From: CAYTAU01 sp964442075
Lineage (GTDB): Bacteria; Bacteroidota; Bacteroidia; Bacteroidales; CAYTAU01
Reading direction: 5' to 3'
Assembly: GCA_964442075.1 (NCBI GenBank)
Contig: CAYTWH010000003.1
Span: 62,001-126,000, forward strand
Length of the DNA stretch: 64,000 nucleotides
Translations under genes and position numbers: made by a program
Notes under the pieces: model-generated
What the model saw: the letters and a program-made list of their open reading frames with translations, nothing else
What the model was told of the DNA's origin: nothing
Database searches by the model: none
Shown: in pieces, positions 8,290 through 16,462 of the stretch
Layout: every line of letters begins with the position of its first letter
How positions within the stretch are numbered: position 1 is the first letter of the stretch

Positions 8290-8499
8290 TCATTCATTGA
8301 CATCAATACCTCATTCACCGATGTCAATACGTCAACCACTGATGTCAATACGTCAACCACTGATGTCAATACGTCAGCCACTGATGTCAATGCGTCAGCC
8401 ACTGATGTCAGTACCTTATTCACTGATGTCAATAAGTCGTTCACTGATGTCAATAAGTAGTTCACTGACGACAATAAATCATTTATTGACGACAATAAA
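8290..8499 (+). repeat. Main 21-bp tandem array of cassette A (10 units)
   Basis: Ten consecutive 21-bp units, at 8290, 8311, 8332 and so on to 8479, have a consensus near TCAACCACTGATGTCAATAC plus G. The central units are identical or differ by one or two bases; the outer ones decay. Each central unit can fold: TGATGT and ACGTCA pair around a CAAT loop. Twenty-one bases equal two DNA turns, so bound proteins would line up on one face. There are no spacers, so this is not CRISPR. The array ends 71 bp before the ATG of the small gene at 8571. Confidence 0.9.
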
Positions 8500-8570
8500 T
8501 TTGTTAGGGACCTATTATTCAGCCTTATAAATAAATTTCATTATAAAAATTAACTAAAAACTAAATTATT

Positions 8571-9191
8571 ATGTCAAACAATTCGGACTATATGCCGCAA
8601 AACAAAGATGAATTTTTAAAATGGTTAAGAAACTTTTTGGAAATAGCAATAGCAAATATAAATCATTATGGTATAAATGAGGAAGAAATTAAAAGTTTGA
8701 AAGCGTTTACGGAAAACGTACCAGAAAAAATTAACGAAGCAGTAGAAGCAAGCAATATTGCACAACAAAAAACAGAAGTTAAAACAGACGAACTTCATAA
8801 CTGTAAAACAAATTTTTTAAGAACATTTAGATTTATGCAAGATTCGCCCAAATTTAAAGAAAAAGATGCCGAAGCAATAGGCTTTCGCAAACACCACACT
8901 CCACCAGACCCACATACAATGAAACCAATAGTAAGCCAAGTAACACCAACACTCGAAAATATTATTATAGACTGGGTAAAAAGCGGAATGGAAGGAATAT
9001 TTATATATAGCAGTTACGATGGAAATAAATGGGAAAAAATAGGACGCGACACAAGGTCGCCCTACGAAGACGAACGCAAAAACCTAAGCGATAAACCCGA
9101 AGACAGATATTATAAATTACGCTATATTAAAAACGATAAACCAATAGGATTAGAAGGAGATGTTGTAAAAGTATTGGCAGAAATTTATTAG
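8571..9191 (+). CDS. Cassette A small protein: helical N-terminus, FN3-like C-terminus
   Basis: This 206-residue protein has no signal peptide or membrane segment. Residues 5-9 (SDYMP) and 31-39 (NHYGINEEE) match the protein at 52122-52724 at the same numbered positions, so the two are paralogues. The N-terminal half is predicted helical, with a charged coiled-coil-like stretch at about 50-95. The C-terminal half (about 125-206) looks like a fibronectin type III-like beta sandwich with DW, IYSSYDGNKWEKIG and DTRSPYEDE; the last block is shared as DTHSPYVDN. I recall similar uncharacterised proteins in diverse bacteria, but no function. The gene has its own tandem array upstream and hairpin downstream. 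Confidence 0.85.
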   Translation: MSNNSDYMPQNKDEFLKWLRNFLEIAIANINHYGINEEEIKSLKAFTENVPEKINEAVEASNIAQQKTEVKTDELHNCKTNFLRTFRFMQDSPKFKEKDAEAIGFRKHHTPPDPHTMKPIVSQVTPTLENIIIDWVKSGMEGIFIYSSYDGNKWEKIGRDTRSPYEDERKNLSDKPEDRYYKLRYIKNDKPIGLEGDVVKVLAEIY

Positions 9192-9215
9192 AAAAAATAT
9201 AAAATGTAAAATGTA

Positions 9216-9246
9216 AAATTAAAAGGAGAGTTTTCTCCTTTTTTTT
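9216..9246 (+). terminator. Hairpin terminator of cassette A (T1 family)
   Basis: AAAGGAGAGTTTTCTCCTTT followed by a T run is a strong rho-independent terminator 25 nt after the stop. Near copies follow cassette C (24844-24875) and cassette B (52072-52102), and one lies at 30386-30413. Each has the same AAAATTAAA-type lead. Confidence 0.85.
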
Positions 9247-9260
9247 GTTATTTTTGGTAA

Positions 9261-10850
9261 ATGAAAAACAAAATAAAATATCTTGTATTTTCAGTATGCT
9301 TTTTTCTTAGCATAAATATTTCCTTTTCCCAACATTGGAATACTGATACTGCAAATGGTTTTTATTTAGAAGGCATTACAACAACTATATTAAGTTTTTA
9401 TAAAAACAATAATATGTTATATATTGCCGGTGGCTTTGGAGCAACAGGCGGCATTCCAAATAACAGTATAGCAATATGGGACAGTACTACATGGTATAGT
9501 TTAGATGGAGGTATTCCTTCTGGAGGCATTTATACTATGCAACAATATAATAATGAACTATATGTGGGGGGGGGATTTTCCGATGCCGGAGGAGTATTTT
9601 TAACAGAACATTTTGCAGCATGGAATGATACTAACTGGCATGCTGTCGGTACATTAGGTGCTGTTTACCAACATGTATTAACATCAGCAATATATGAAAA
9701 TAAGTTGTTTATAGGAGGAGGATTTACAAAAATAGGTTCAGTACCAAATTCATACAAATATATTGCCGCATGGAATGATACTGCATGGATAAATGTTGGC
9801 AGCATGATAAGTCAGGTAAATAGTCTTGCAGTAATGAATGGAGAACTTTACGCTACTGATATGGGAGCCGTAAAAAAATATTTGGGAGGTACTACATGGG
9901 AACAAGTAGGAGGATATGCAAATTTTTATACAGATCAGTTAATGGTAGATACTATTAATAGTTTTTTATACTCTGGAGGACAATTCAATACTGTTGACGA
10001 TTCAATTCTATGCGATGGAGTAGCTTATTGGGATGGCTTTAAATGGAATGGGATAATGGGTGGAGTAGTTGCTGATAATGGTGCTATAAGTGCACTTGCA
10101 ATGTACAGGGGAGAACTCTATGCAGGAATAGCATTTGACACTATTGATGGAATACCTGTGAATCATATAGCCCGTTGGACAGGTACAGGCTGGGATACAC
10201 TTGGATGTGGATTAAATCATTTTGTTTATGCATTACAAGTGTATAAAGATGAACTATATGTTGGTGGAGTATTTGATACTGCCGGAGGTAAACCGGCAGA
10301 TGGTCTCGCCCGTTGGTATATGCCATCAAACACAAGTTGCAATTACTTAAAACCTATTGCAGAAACTTATGCAGATACATTTTACCTTATAAATGATACT
10401 GTAACAGTGCAATTTTATAACAATAACCCTTATGTAACAAGTTGGAATTGGGATTTTGATGATGGAAATTTTGATACAATCAGAGAACCTTTGCATACTT
10501 ATACCGATACAGGAATTTATAATGTATGTGTAACAGTTAATGATACAGGTTGTGTTAAAACTGCATGTAAGGAAATTGTTGTTGTACTTGGTACGGGAAT
10601 AAATGAATATACTACAAATACAAAAGTTTCAATTTTCCCCAACCCCAGCACAGCAAAAATAACAATACAGGCAGAAGGCATAATAGGAGTAGAGGTAATG
10701 GATATTACAGGCAAGGTAATTAAAAACCTTCAAGGTTTTAGAAACCTTGAAGGTTTGGATATTGACCTAAGCAAAAACCCAAAAGGCATATATATTATAA
10801 AAGTAACAACAAACAAAGGTGTAGCAGTACAGAAAATTGTTTTGGAGTAA
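9261..10850 (+). CDS. Secreted propeller-like protein with PKD and T9SS sorting domain
   Basis: A signal peptide (residues 1-23) precedes seven or so repeats of the type ELYVGGGFSDAGG...AAWNDTNWHAVG across about residues 45-355, probably a beta propeller or similar solenoid. A PKD domain follows (WNWDFDDGNFDTIREPLHTYTD, about 390-440), and a T9SS type A sorting domain (FPNPSTAKITIQ ... GIYIIKVTTNKG) ends it. The product is likely exposed on the surface. A perfect 15-bp inverted repeat (10724-10756) lies inside the sorting domain and encodes NLQGFRNLEG in frame. The gene begins 15 nt after the cassette A terminator and so has its own promoter. Confidence 0.88.
   Translation: MKNKIKYLVFSVCFFLSINISFSQHWNTDTANGFYLEGITTTILSFYKNNNMLYIAGGFGATGGIPNNSIAIWDSTTWYSLDGGIPSGGIYTMQQYNNELYVGGGFSDAGGVFLTEHFAAWNDTNWHAVGTLGAVYQHVLTSAIYENKLFIGGGFTKIGSVPNSYKYIAAWNDTAWINVGSMISQVNSLAVMNGELYATDMGAVKKYLGGTTWEQVGGYANFYTDQLMVDTINSFLYSGGQFNTVDDSILCDGVAYWDGFKWNGIMGGVVADNGAISALAMYRGELYAGIAFDTIDGIPVNHIARWTGTGWDTLGCGLNHFVYALQVYKDELYVGGVFDTAGGKPADGLARWYMPSNTSCNYLKPIAETYADTFYLINDTVTVQFYNNNPYVTSWNWDFDDGNFDTIREPLHTYTDTGIYNVCVTVNDTGCVKTACKEIVVVLGTGINEYTTNTKVSIFPNPSTAKITIQAEGIIGVEVMDITGKVIKNLQGFRNLEGLDIDLSKNPKGIYIIKVTTNKGVAVQKIVLE
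10724..10756. repeat. In-frame palindrome AAACCTTCAAGGTTT
   Basis: Two 15-base arms, AAACCTTCAAGGTTT and AAACCTTGAAGGTTT, are perfect reverse complements separated by three bases. Each arm is itself nearly self-complementary. The element sits within the sorting domain and keeps the frame. It looks like a small palindromic repeat that has inserted into a tolerant loop. Confidence 0.75.
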
Positions 10851-10927
10851 AATTTAAAGCCAACAAAAAAGTAAAACAAAACTCTGTCTTATTTTGTCTT
10901 ATGGTTTTGTTGCTGGTGGGCAGAAAA

Positions 10928-12031
10928 TTAAGCCACTTTCAGCTTTAATTTAATATCAGCTTTATGATATTCTTCAACAAGACTTTTCATAACTTCTTTT
11001 ACCGATTCAATCTTAGTAGCTCTGTAAGCATTGGTTCCTGCAAAAGCAAATCCATTTTCCATATCACCCTGTCCGGCATTAAATAATGCTTCGGCAATAC
11101 AATAAGAGACTTCTTTGTAGTTGCAGTTTTTTAGGCATTTCCATGGGCATTTCACTGGTTTTTTCATACCATTTTTAATTTGCTCAACAAATTTATTTTT
11201 AATAACTCTTCCGGGAAGTCCAACAGGACTTTGAATTAATACAACATCTTCTTTAGAGGCTTTTAAATAGCTTTCTTTGAATTTTGGTGAAGCATCGCAT
11301 TCATGTGTAGTTACAAAACGAGTACCCATTTTTACTGCATTAGCACCAGCTTCCATAATTTTATGTATATCTTTTCCTGTATAAATTCCACCTCCGGCAA
11401 TTATAGGAATTCGTCTTCCGTGTTTTTGCTCAAAAGGTTTTAAAACATTTTTAGTTTCTTTTACAATTGATTCAAGTGAAGCAGGTGAATTCTCTAATTC
11501 TGCCATTTTAAAACCAAGATGACCGCCGGCAAGTGAGCCTTCTATAACAACAGCATCAGGAATCCTATTATGTTTTGTTGACCAATAAGAAAAAATTAGT
11601 CTTGTAGCTTTTGCAGAAGAAACTTTAGGAATGAATTTAGTGTTAGTATATCTAAATAATTCGTCGCTTATTGATTCCGGTTTATGCAAAGGTAATCCTG
11701 CTCCAAGAACAACCATATCTAAGCCTTCTTCTATGGCTACTTTTAGCAAATCTTCATAATCAGAAACAGCAAGCATTATGTTTGCTCCAAGAACTCCTGT
11801 AGTTTCTGCTCGGGCTTTACGAATTTGTTTTCGGAATGCTATTAAGTTTGATTCCTTGAAGTGTTTTCTGTAATTAGGTTCTGTCATTCCTATTCCAACT
11901 GCTGAAATAATTCCAGCTCCTCCTTCATTTGCAACAGCTGCTGCTAATCCAGACAAAGAAATGCATACTCCCATTCCACCTTGAATGATTGGTACATCAA
12001 CTTTAAGATTTCCGATTTGTAAAGGTTCCAT
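10928..12031 (-). CDS. Nitronate monooxygenase / FabK-like FMN oxidoreductase
   Basis: A 2-nitropropane dioxygenase-type TIM barrel of 367 residues. PIIQGGMGVCIS lies at the N-terminus, GANIMLAVSDY and VLGAGLP in the middle, and VIEGSLAGGHLGF and PIIAGGGIYTGKDI form the FMN phosphate site. A Cys-rich insert (KCPWKCLKNCNYKEVSYC) lies at about residues 300-320. The family oxidises nitronates such as propionate 3-nitronate with FMN; the related FabK reduces enoyl-ACP. The Cys-rich stretch is typical of a subgroup in anaerobes and Bacteroidota. It stands alone on the minus strand. Confidence 0.88.
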   Translation of the reverse strand: MEPLQIGNLKVDVPIIQGGMGVCISLSGLAAAVANEGGAGIISAVGIGMTEPNYRKHFKESNLIAFRKQIRKARAETTGVLGANIMLAVSDYEDLLKVAIEEGLDMVVLGAGLPLHKPESISDELFRYTNTKFIPKVSSAKATRLIFSYWSTKHNRIPDAVVIEGSLAGGHLGFKMAELENSPASLESIVKETKNVLKPFEQKHGRRIPIIAGGGIYTGKDIHKIMEAGANAVKMGTRFVTTHECDASPKFKESYLKASKEDVVLIQSPVGLPGRVIKNKFVEQIKNGMKKPVKCPWKCLKNCNYKEVSYCIAEALFNAGQGDMENGFAFAGTNAYRATKIESVKEVMKSLVEEYHKADIKLKLKVA

Positions 12032-12183
12032 AATTTTTGGGAAATATTTTAATTATTAAAAAACCAAAATTATTACTGATTTTGAACATAACAAAAAATA
12101 AGGGTTAGAGTTGATGAAATAGGGCGTAATTTATGTTTTAGGTACGAAAATTATGAATTTTAGGGGTGAAATTTTATGTTTTA

Positions 12184-13032
12184 TTAGATTATTTTTTGAA
12201 ACTCATTAGTGTATTTTTGAGAAACCAATACAGGAAAATCTACTTTTTGGAAATACAATTTATAGCCCTGAGAGTTTCCTTCAATTCTTTCAATATGTTT
12301 ATTGCTAACAATGTAAGTCCTTTGGCATCTGATAACAAAATCAAAATCCTTAAGAATATCTTCAGCTTTTGATAATGAACATCGCACCATTTGATTTTTG
12401 ACTTCATCGTTTTCTTTATAATAAACTTCAATATAGTTGTTTGCAGATTTTATGAAAAGCAATGAATTAATTTTAATTGAAAGATTATCTTTTTTGTATT
12501 CTGATTCTAAAAACACAAATTTATCATCAATCGTTTTATTTTCTGCAAGCTTATTATTTAGCTTGTTTGCTGTCTTTAGATTTGTTCTAAGTAGGCGGTC
12601 CTGATTAATTGTAATTAGTACTGTTACCGGAAGAACACAAATTAAGATAAGTGAAACAATGGTGTTGAAATTTAACTCTGGACGGTCTGGTAATAAATAA
12701 GTGTAAAACAAAAAGTTAATGCCAGAAATAGTAAATAGAATCCATATATTCCAAAGAATTTCTTTCCAGATTATCCAATGTAAATTTCTAAATAAATTTG
12801 GTAAAAAACTTGGCAGAATAATCAGATTTAAACTTAGTGATAAAAATGTGGATGCTCCAACTCCTGAAACAAGAAAAATAATTTCATTATTGCTTAAAGT
12901 ACTGACATCTATTGGTTGAAATAGCAATAGAAATCCTAAAATACCAATGCTAATAAAAAAAATTATTTTAGCATTATACTTTAAATTATCATTAAAAGGA
13001 TATGGTTTATTTAAGAAATTTAAACCTTTCAT
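12184..13032 (-). CDS. Membrane-anchored LytTR-family transcriptional regulator
   Basis: The N-terminal half has four predicted membrane helices (about residues 27-47, 52-80, 88-115 and 125-150 counting from the chosen start). It is followed by a linker and a C-terminal LytTR DNA-binding domain with LLFIKSANNYIEVYY, VRCSLSKAED and FVIRCQRTYIVSNKHIERIEG. It should bind DNA directly from the inner membrane in answer to an unknown signal. The start at 13032 (MKGLNFLNKPYPF) is preferred because LytTR membrane proteins often open with a short motif of this kind; an upstream ATG at 13071 adds 13 residues. There is no partner histidine kinase next to it. Confidence 0.85.
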   Translation of the reverse strand: MKGLNFLNKPYPFNDNLKYNAKIIFFISIGILGFLLLFQPIDVSTLSNNEIIFLVSGVGASTFLSLSLNLIILPSFLPNLFRNLHWIIWKEILWNIWILFTISGINFLFYTYLLPDRPELNFNTIVSLILICVLPVTVLITINQDRLLRTNLKTANKLNNKLAENKTIDDKFVFLESEYKKDNLSIKINSLLFIKSANNYIEVYYKENDEVKNQMVRCSLSKAEDILKDFDFVIRCQRTYIVSNKHIERIEGNSQGYKLYFQKVDFPVLVSQKYTNEFQKII

Positions 13033-13081
13033 TAAATTGTGTGTTTGAAATAATTTTGCAAATCTACTCAATAATTTTAGT

Positions 13082-13250
13082 TTAATTCAATTGTTTAAGC
13101 AAGTCTTTAGCTTGAATTTTGTATTTCCAGTTTTCGTTGATGATTGATTGCAAAATAAGTTTTGTTTCAGGAATCCCAATGGCGCAGATTTGTAATCCGT
13201 GTCCCCTGTTAAGTGGATTTGCAGACCGTGCAAAGCCCACAATAAATTTT
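13082..13250 (-). pseudogene. 3' tail of an unidentified gene joined to a dispersed repeat
   Basis: On the minus strand a frame runs from the repeat into ETKLILQSIINENWKY and then KIQAKDLLKQLN and a stop at 13082-13084. The last 28 residues look like a normal protein C-terminus with amphipathic helix character. The part before them (ANPLNRGHGLQICAIGI) is translated dispersed repeat (13170-13245). The gene body is gone. I cannot name the parent gene. Confidence 0.4.
13170..13245. repeat. Dispersed GC-rich repeat with direct sub-repeats
   Basis: GATTTGTAATCCGTG and GATTTGCAGACCGTG form an imperfect direct repeat about 29 bp apart in a GC-rich patch. This resembles the short relic repeats that separate many Bacteroidota genes. 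No second full copy is found in the window; 1255-1280 (CCTCGCTGGTGTGCG) may be a distant relative. Confidence 0.45.
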
Positions 13251-13293
13251 CATTACATGTATTTTAAACTACAAACAAACCTGTCTTTTACAC

Positions 13294-13330
13294 AAACATC
13301 CGATATCTTAAAGACATCGGATGTTTCTTT
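13294..13330. terminator. Hairpin terminator between htpG and the upstream gene tail
   Basis: AAACATCCGATATCT and AGACATCGGATGTTT pair as a 15-bp stem with one mismatch. Runs of T lie on the plus-strand side (CTTTTT) and A-rich sequence on the other. It is placed 42 bp after the htpG stop. Confidence 0.75.
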
Positions 13331-13371
13331 TTAACAATTATTCAAACCCGCTTAGCGGATAAAATGAGTTT

Positions 13372-15429
13372 TTATTTTTTTGCAGACATCAGCTCAAGGC
13401 TTCGTTTAAGAAATTTTGACAGTTCTTCACCTTTTAGCATATTGTTTGAAAGCAAAGCAAGGTCAATTAGTTGTTTTACCAACTTATTATCTTTTCCGTA
13501 TTTTGTAAGAATTTCTTTTTTCTTATCGTTAAGTACGGTTTCATTTTTTTCGAGGTCTGTAATTTTGTCTTTATCTGCTTGCTTTATCTCTTCCTCTTTT
13601 TTGCCTTCCTGCAATTTTTTGGCATCAGTTATTTTTTTTGTAACCACATCAACTTCTTCTCTCACTTTGTCAACCTCTTTGCCTACAGCTTCGTTTTTAT
13701 CATCAAATATTTGTTTTACAAAATTATGATTTGCATTAACAACCAAATTAAAGCTGTCTGGCATTTCGCCATAAAAATTCATGCCTCCGCCTCCCATTGC
13801 CGACATATCTTTCATTCTTCGCATAAACTCCGATTGGGTTATCATCATTGGCTGGTCGTTTTCGCCTAATTCCTCAAACTGAATAAGAAAATTATTTTCT
13901 GTAGGCAAATGTGCCAACATTACTTTTCTAATATCGTCTTGCTGCGCTTCAGGGATATCAATTTTTTTATCATCTTCTTTTGGAATAAGCTTTTCAACTA
14001 TATCGGAATCAACTCTTGTAAATCTTGTTTTTTCCAACTTCTGCTCAAGAGCATTTACAAAATGTGTGTCAAGATGTCCGTCCATTATCAATACATCGTA
14101 GCCTTTATCTTTAGCTTTTTGTATATAATTGAATTGAGCTTCCTGGTCGGTGGCATATAAGTAAATTACCGATTTATCTTTATCTGTCTGATTTTCTTTA
14201 ACGATATCTTTATATTCGTCAAGAGTAAAATATTTATTATCTGTGTTTTTCAACAAAACAAAATCTTTTGCTCTTTCGTAGAATTTTTCATCAGTTAGCA
14301 TCCCATATTGAATAAATATGCTAAGGTCGTCCCATTTATTTTCAAACTCGGTTCTATCTTTTTTAAATAAATCATGAAGCCTGTCCGATACTTTTTTACT
14401 AATATGATTTGATATTTTCTTAACATTATTATCGCTTTGCAAGTATGACCTTGAAACATTTAAAGGAATATCGGGCGAATCCAGAACACCATGTAATAGT
14501 GTTAAAAATTCGGGGACAATATCTTCAACAGAATCGGTTACAAAAACCTGATTGCTGTATAATTGTATTTTGTTTTTCTGAACTTCAATGTTTTTCTTAA
14601 GCTTAGGGAAATAAAGTATTCCTGTTAATGTAAATGGATAATCAACATTTAAATGAATATGGAACAATGGGTCATCCATAACCATTGGATAAAGCTCTTT
14701 GTAAAATTTGCTGTAATCTTCATCTTTCAGATCTGCAGGTTTTTTTGTCCATGCAGGGCTTGTTTCGTTAATTATTTTTGCTTTGCCTGTAGAAATTTCT
14801 TTGTCGTCTTTCCATTCTTTTTCTTCGCCAAAAGAAATAGGCACAGGTAAAAATTTGCAATATTTATTTAACAGTTCATTTATGCGGGCATCTTCCAGAT
14901 ATTCTTTAGAGTCGCCATCAATGTGAAGAACAACGTCTGTTCCTGCTTCTTTTTTATCAACATCTTCAATAGTAAATTCAGGAGACCCGTTACAACTCCA
15001 CTTTACTGCTTTAGCTCTTTTATGCGATTTTGTAATAATATCTACTTTTTCGGCAACCATAAACGAAGAATAAAATCCAAGTCCAAAATGCCCAATAATT
15101 GAAGTTTTGTCTTTATATTTTTTCAAAAATTCTTCGGCACTTGAAAAAGCTATCTGATTAATAAATTTGTCAACTTCTTTTTCTGTCATTCCAATTCCTT
15201 TATCGGAAACAGTAATTGTTTTTTTCTTTTTATCAACTGATACTTTTATCGTCTGATCGCCAATTTCTCCTTTATAATCGCCTACCCTTGATAATGTATT
15301 TAATTTTTTAGTTGCATCTACTGCATTAGAAATTAATTCTCTTAAAAATATTTCCTGATCAGAATATAAGAACTTCTTGATTATAGGAAAAATATCTTCT
15401 GCTGTTATACCTATATTACCCTTTTGCAT
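13372..15429 (-). CDS. htpG: Molecular chaperone HtpG (Hsp90)
   Basis: A cytoplasmic ATP-dependent chaperone of 685 residues. The GHKL ATPase start is plain: FLRELISNAVDA at about residues 28-39, DKGIGM, and GHFGLGFYSSFMVA. The middle domain contains LYSNQVFVTDSVEDIVPEFL and the invariant Arg in LNVSRSYLQ. The C-terminal dimerisation part carries a long charged helix (about 585-640) that makes it longer than the 624-residue E. coli protein. The gene is monocistronic between two hairpins. Its promoter region shares two sequence blocks with dnaK and grpE. Confidence 0.97.
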   Translation of the reverse strand: MQKGNIGITAEDIFPIIKKFLYSDQEIFLRELISNAVDATKKLNTLSRVGDYKGEIGDQTIKVSVDKKKKTITVSDKGIGMTEKEVDKFINQIAFSSAEEFLKKYKDKTSIIGHFGLGFYSSFMVAEKVDIITKSHKRAKAVKWSCNGSPEFTIEDVDKKEAGTDVVLHIDGDSKEYLEDARINELLNKYCKFLPVPISFGEEKEWKDDKEISTGKAKIINETSPAWTKKPADLKDEDYSKFYKELYPMVMDDPLFHIHLNVDYPFTLTGILYFPKLKKNIEVQKNKIQLYSNQVFVTDSVEDIVPEFLTLLHGVLDSPDIPLNVSRSYLQSDNNVKKISNHISKKVSDRLHDLFKKDRTEFENKWDDLSIFIQYGMLTDEKFYERAKDFVLLKNTDNKYFTLDEYKDIVKENQTDKDKSVIYLYATDQEAQFNYIQKAKDKGYDVLIMDGHLDTHFVNALEQKLEKTRFTRVDSDIVEKLIPKEDDKKIDIPEAQQDDIRKVMLAHLPTENNFLIQFEELGENDQPMMITQSEFMRRMKDMSAMGGGGMNFYGEMPDSFNLVVNANHNFVKQIFDDKNEAVGKEVDKVREEVDVVTKKITDAKKLQEGKKEEEIKQADKDKITDLEKNETVLNDKKKEILTKYGKDNKLVKQLIDLALLSNNMLKGEELSKFLKRSLELMSAKK

Positions 15430-15466
15430 AATCTAATATTTTAATGTTTAATAATGATTCTATCTG

Positions 15467-15511
15467 CTTTTCAAACCTTATGCCAACACAATATTATATG
15501 ACAAAAAGGCA
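15467..15511 (-). promoter_or_regulatory. htpG promoter: sigma-54-like block plus TGCC-T5-GTCA site
   Basis: On the minus strand TTGGCATAAGGTTTGAAAAG (15486-15467) ends 37 nt before the ATG. The GG and GA doublets are spaced by 10 bases, as GG and GC are in sigma-54 promoters. Twelve bases upstream is TGCCTTTTTGTCAT (15511-15498). Both blocks recur ahead of dnaK and grpE. Confidence 0.6.
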
Positions 15512-15512
15512 T

Positions 15513-15545
15513 AAAAAAACCCGCATAAAACTATGCAGGTTTAAT
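15513..15545 (-). terminator. Terminator after the SPFH protein gene
   Basis: On the minus strand AAACCTGCATA and TATGCGGGTTT form a stem followed by seven T residues. It lies 17 bp after the stop at 15562. Confidence 0.85.
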
Positions 15546-15561
15546 TTTAAGATATTTTGTA

Positions 15562-16377
15562 TTAATTAGAGTTAAGAATTAGAGGTAAGCCATCTTGTCC
15601 ACCGCCAACAATAATAACTTTAGAATTTGGCGATTTAGATAATTCAAGAGTTGCTTCAATACCGCGCATTTTCAAAAGAGCAGTAGTTAAACTGCTGTTT
15701 ATTATTTTATTTGCTCTTGCTTCACCTTCTGCTGCAATACGTTTTCTTTCAGCTTCCGATTTTTCTTTATCTAATCTAAATTCATAAGCTAATGCTTCCT
15801 GTTCTTGCTTTAATTTACTTTCAATAGCATTTTTAATATTTACTGGTAAATTTATTGAGCGAATTAATAAAGCAGTCATTAAAATATTATTATGCAATAA
15901 AATTTTACCGGTTTCTATTTCAATAGCTTCTTCCACTTCTTTTCTTTTTGTTGAATAAATTTCTTCGGCAGCATAACGCCCCATAACTTTTCTAACAGAA
16001 CTTCTGACTTCCGGTCCTACTAAACGATTAACATAATCTACTCCAAATATTTCGTGTAAATCTCCAATTTTATTGTAAACAGGATTAAAACGTACTGAAA
16101 TATCTACACTTATAGATAATCCGTTTTTGTCAAGAACATCCATTGTTTCTTCAGTCTGACGTTCTTTAACATCGTAACGAATTAGATCGTTCCATGGAGC
16201 AACAATTTGAAAACCCTCAATTAAAATATTTGCTTTATCCAAACCTGATGAATAAGGTCTGAAAATAACTGCTCTTTCGCCTGGTTGTATAATGTAAAAC
16301 ATCTTACTACCAAACAATAACATAATAACTACAAAAATTCCTAATATTACTAATATTGGTTTATACTTTGCTTTCAT
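15562..16377 (-). CDS. Prohibitin/SPFH-family membrane protein
   Basis: One N-terminal membrane helix (about residues 7-27) is followed by a prohibitin-type SPFH domain: IQPGERAVIF, RQTEETMDVLDKNGLSISVDISVRFNP, then EVRSSVRKVMGRYAAEEIYSTKR. A coiled-coil region rich in Glu, Lys and Ala comes next (about 195-230, EAERKRIAAEGEA). Such proteins form large rings on the inner membrane that regulate FtsH-type proteases and membrane quality. At 271 residues it matches the prohibitin size. There is no second HflK/HflC-type partner here, so it may act as a homo-oligomer. Its placement between htpG and a universal stress gene fits envelope stress. Confidence 0.9.
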   Translation of the reverse strand: MKAKYKPILVILGIFVVIMLLFGSKMFYIIQPGERAVIFRPYSSGLDKANILIEGFQIVAPWNDLIRYDVKERQTEETMDVLDKNGLSISVDISVRFNPVYNKIGDLHEIFGVDYVNRLVGPEVRSSVRKVMGRYAAEEIYSTKRKEVEEAIEIETGKILLHNNILMTALLIRSINLPVNIKNAIESKLKQEQEALAYEFRLDKEKSEAERKRIAAEGEARANKIINSSLTTALLKMRGIEATLELSKSPNSKVIIVGGGQDGLPLILNSN

Positions 16378-16419
16378 AACTTTTTTTTTAAATTTTATTA
16401 ATATTAAAATAATGTTTTA

Positions 16420-16461
16420 CCTCTAGTTCCATCCCCTTTGGGGAGGTTAGTAGGGGCTTTA
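16420..16461. repeat. Palindromic repeat (CCCCTTTGGGG type)
   Basis: TTCCATCCCCTTTGGGGAGG followed by TTAGTAGGGGCTTTAA has the same plan as the element at 24885-24926 and 30428-30467: a palindromic core around CTTTGG, then a G-rich segment, then GGGGCTTT. It separates the universal stress gene from the SPFH gene and may act as a terminator for the former. Confidence 0.6.
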
Positions 16462-16462
16462 A

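Noticed and set aside
8290..8499. Possible CRISPR array
   Set aside because: Units are directly adjacent with no unique spacers, and no cas gene is in the window.
8194..8530. Open frames across array A on both strands that encode heptad repeats
   Set aside because: A 21-bp period with no stop in a frame stays open by construction, and two plus frames and one minus frame are all open; no promoter or start context favours any of them.
13471..14160. Long plus-strand open frames opposite htpG
   Set aside because: They are the antisense shadow of a certain, highly conserved gene and read as low-complexity Phe/Ser/Leu sequence.
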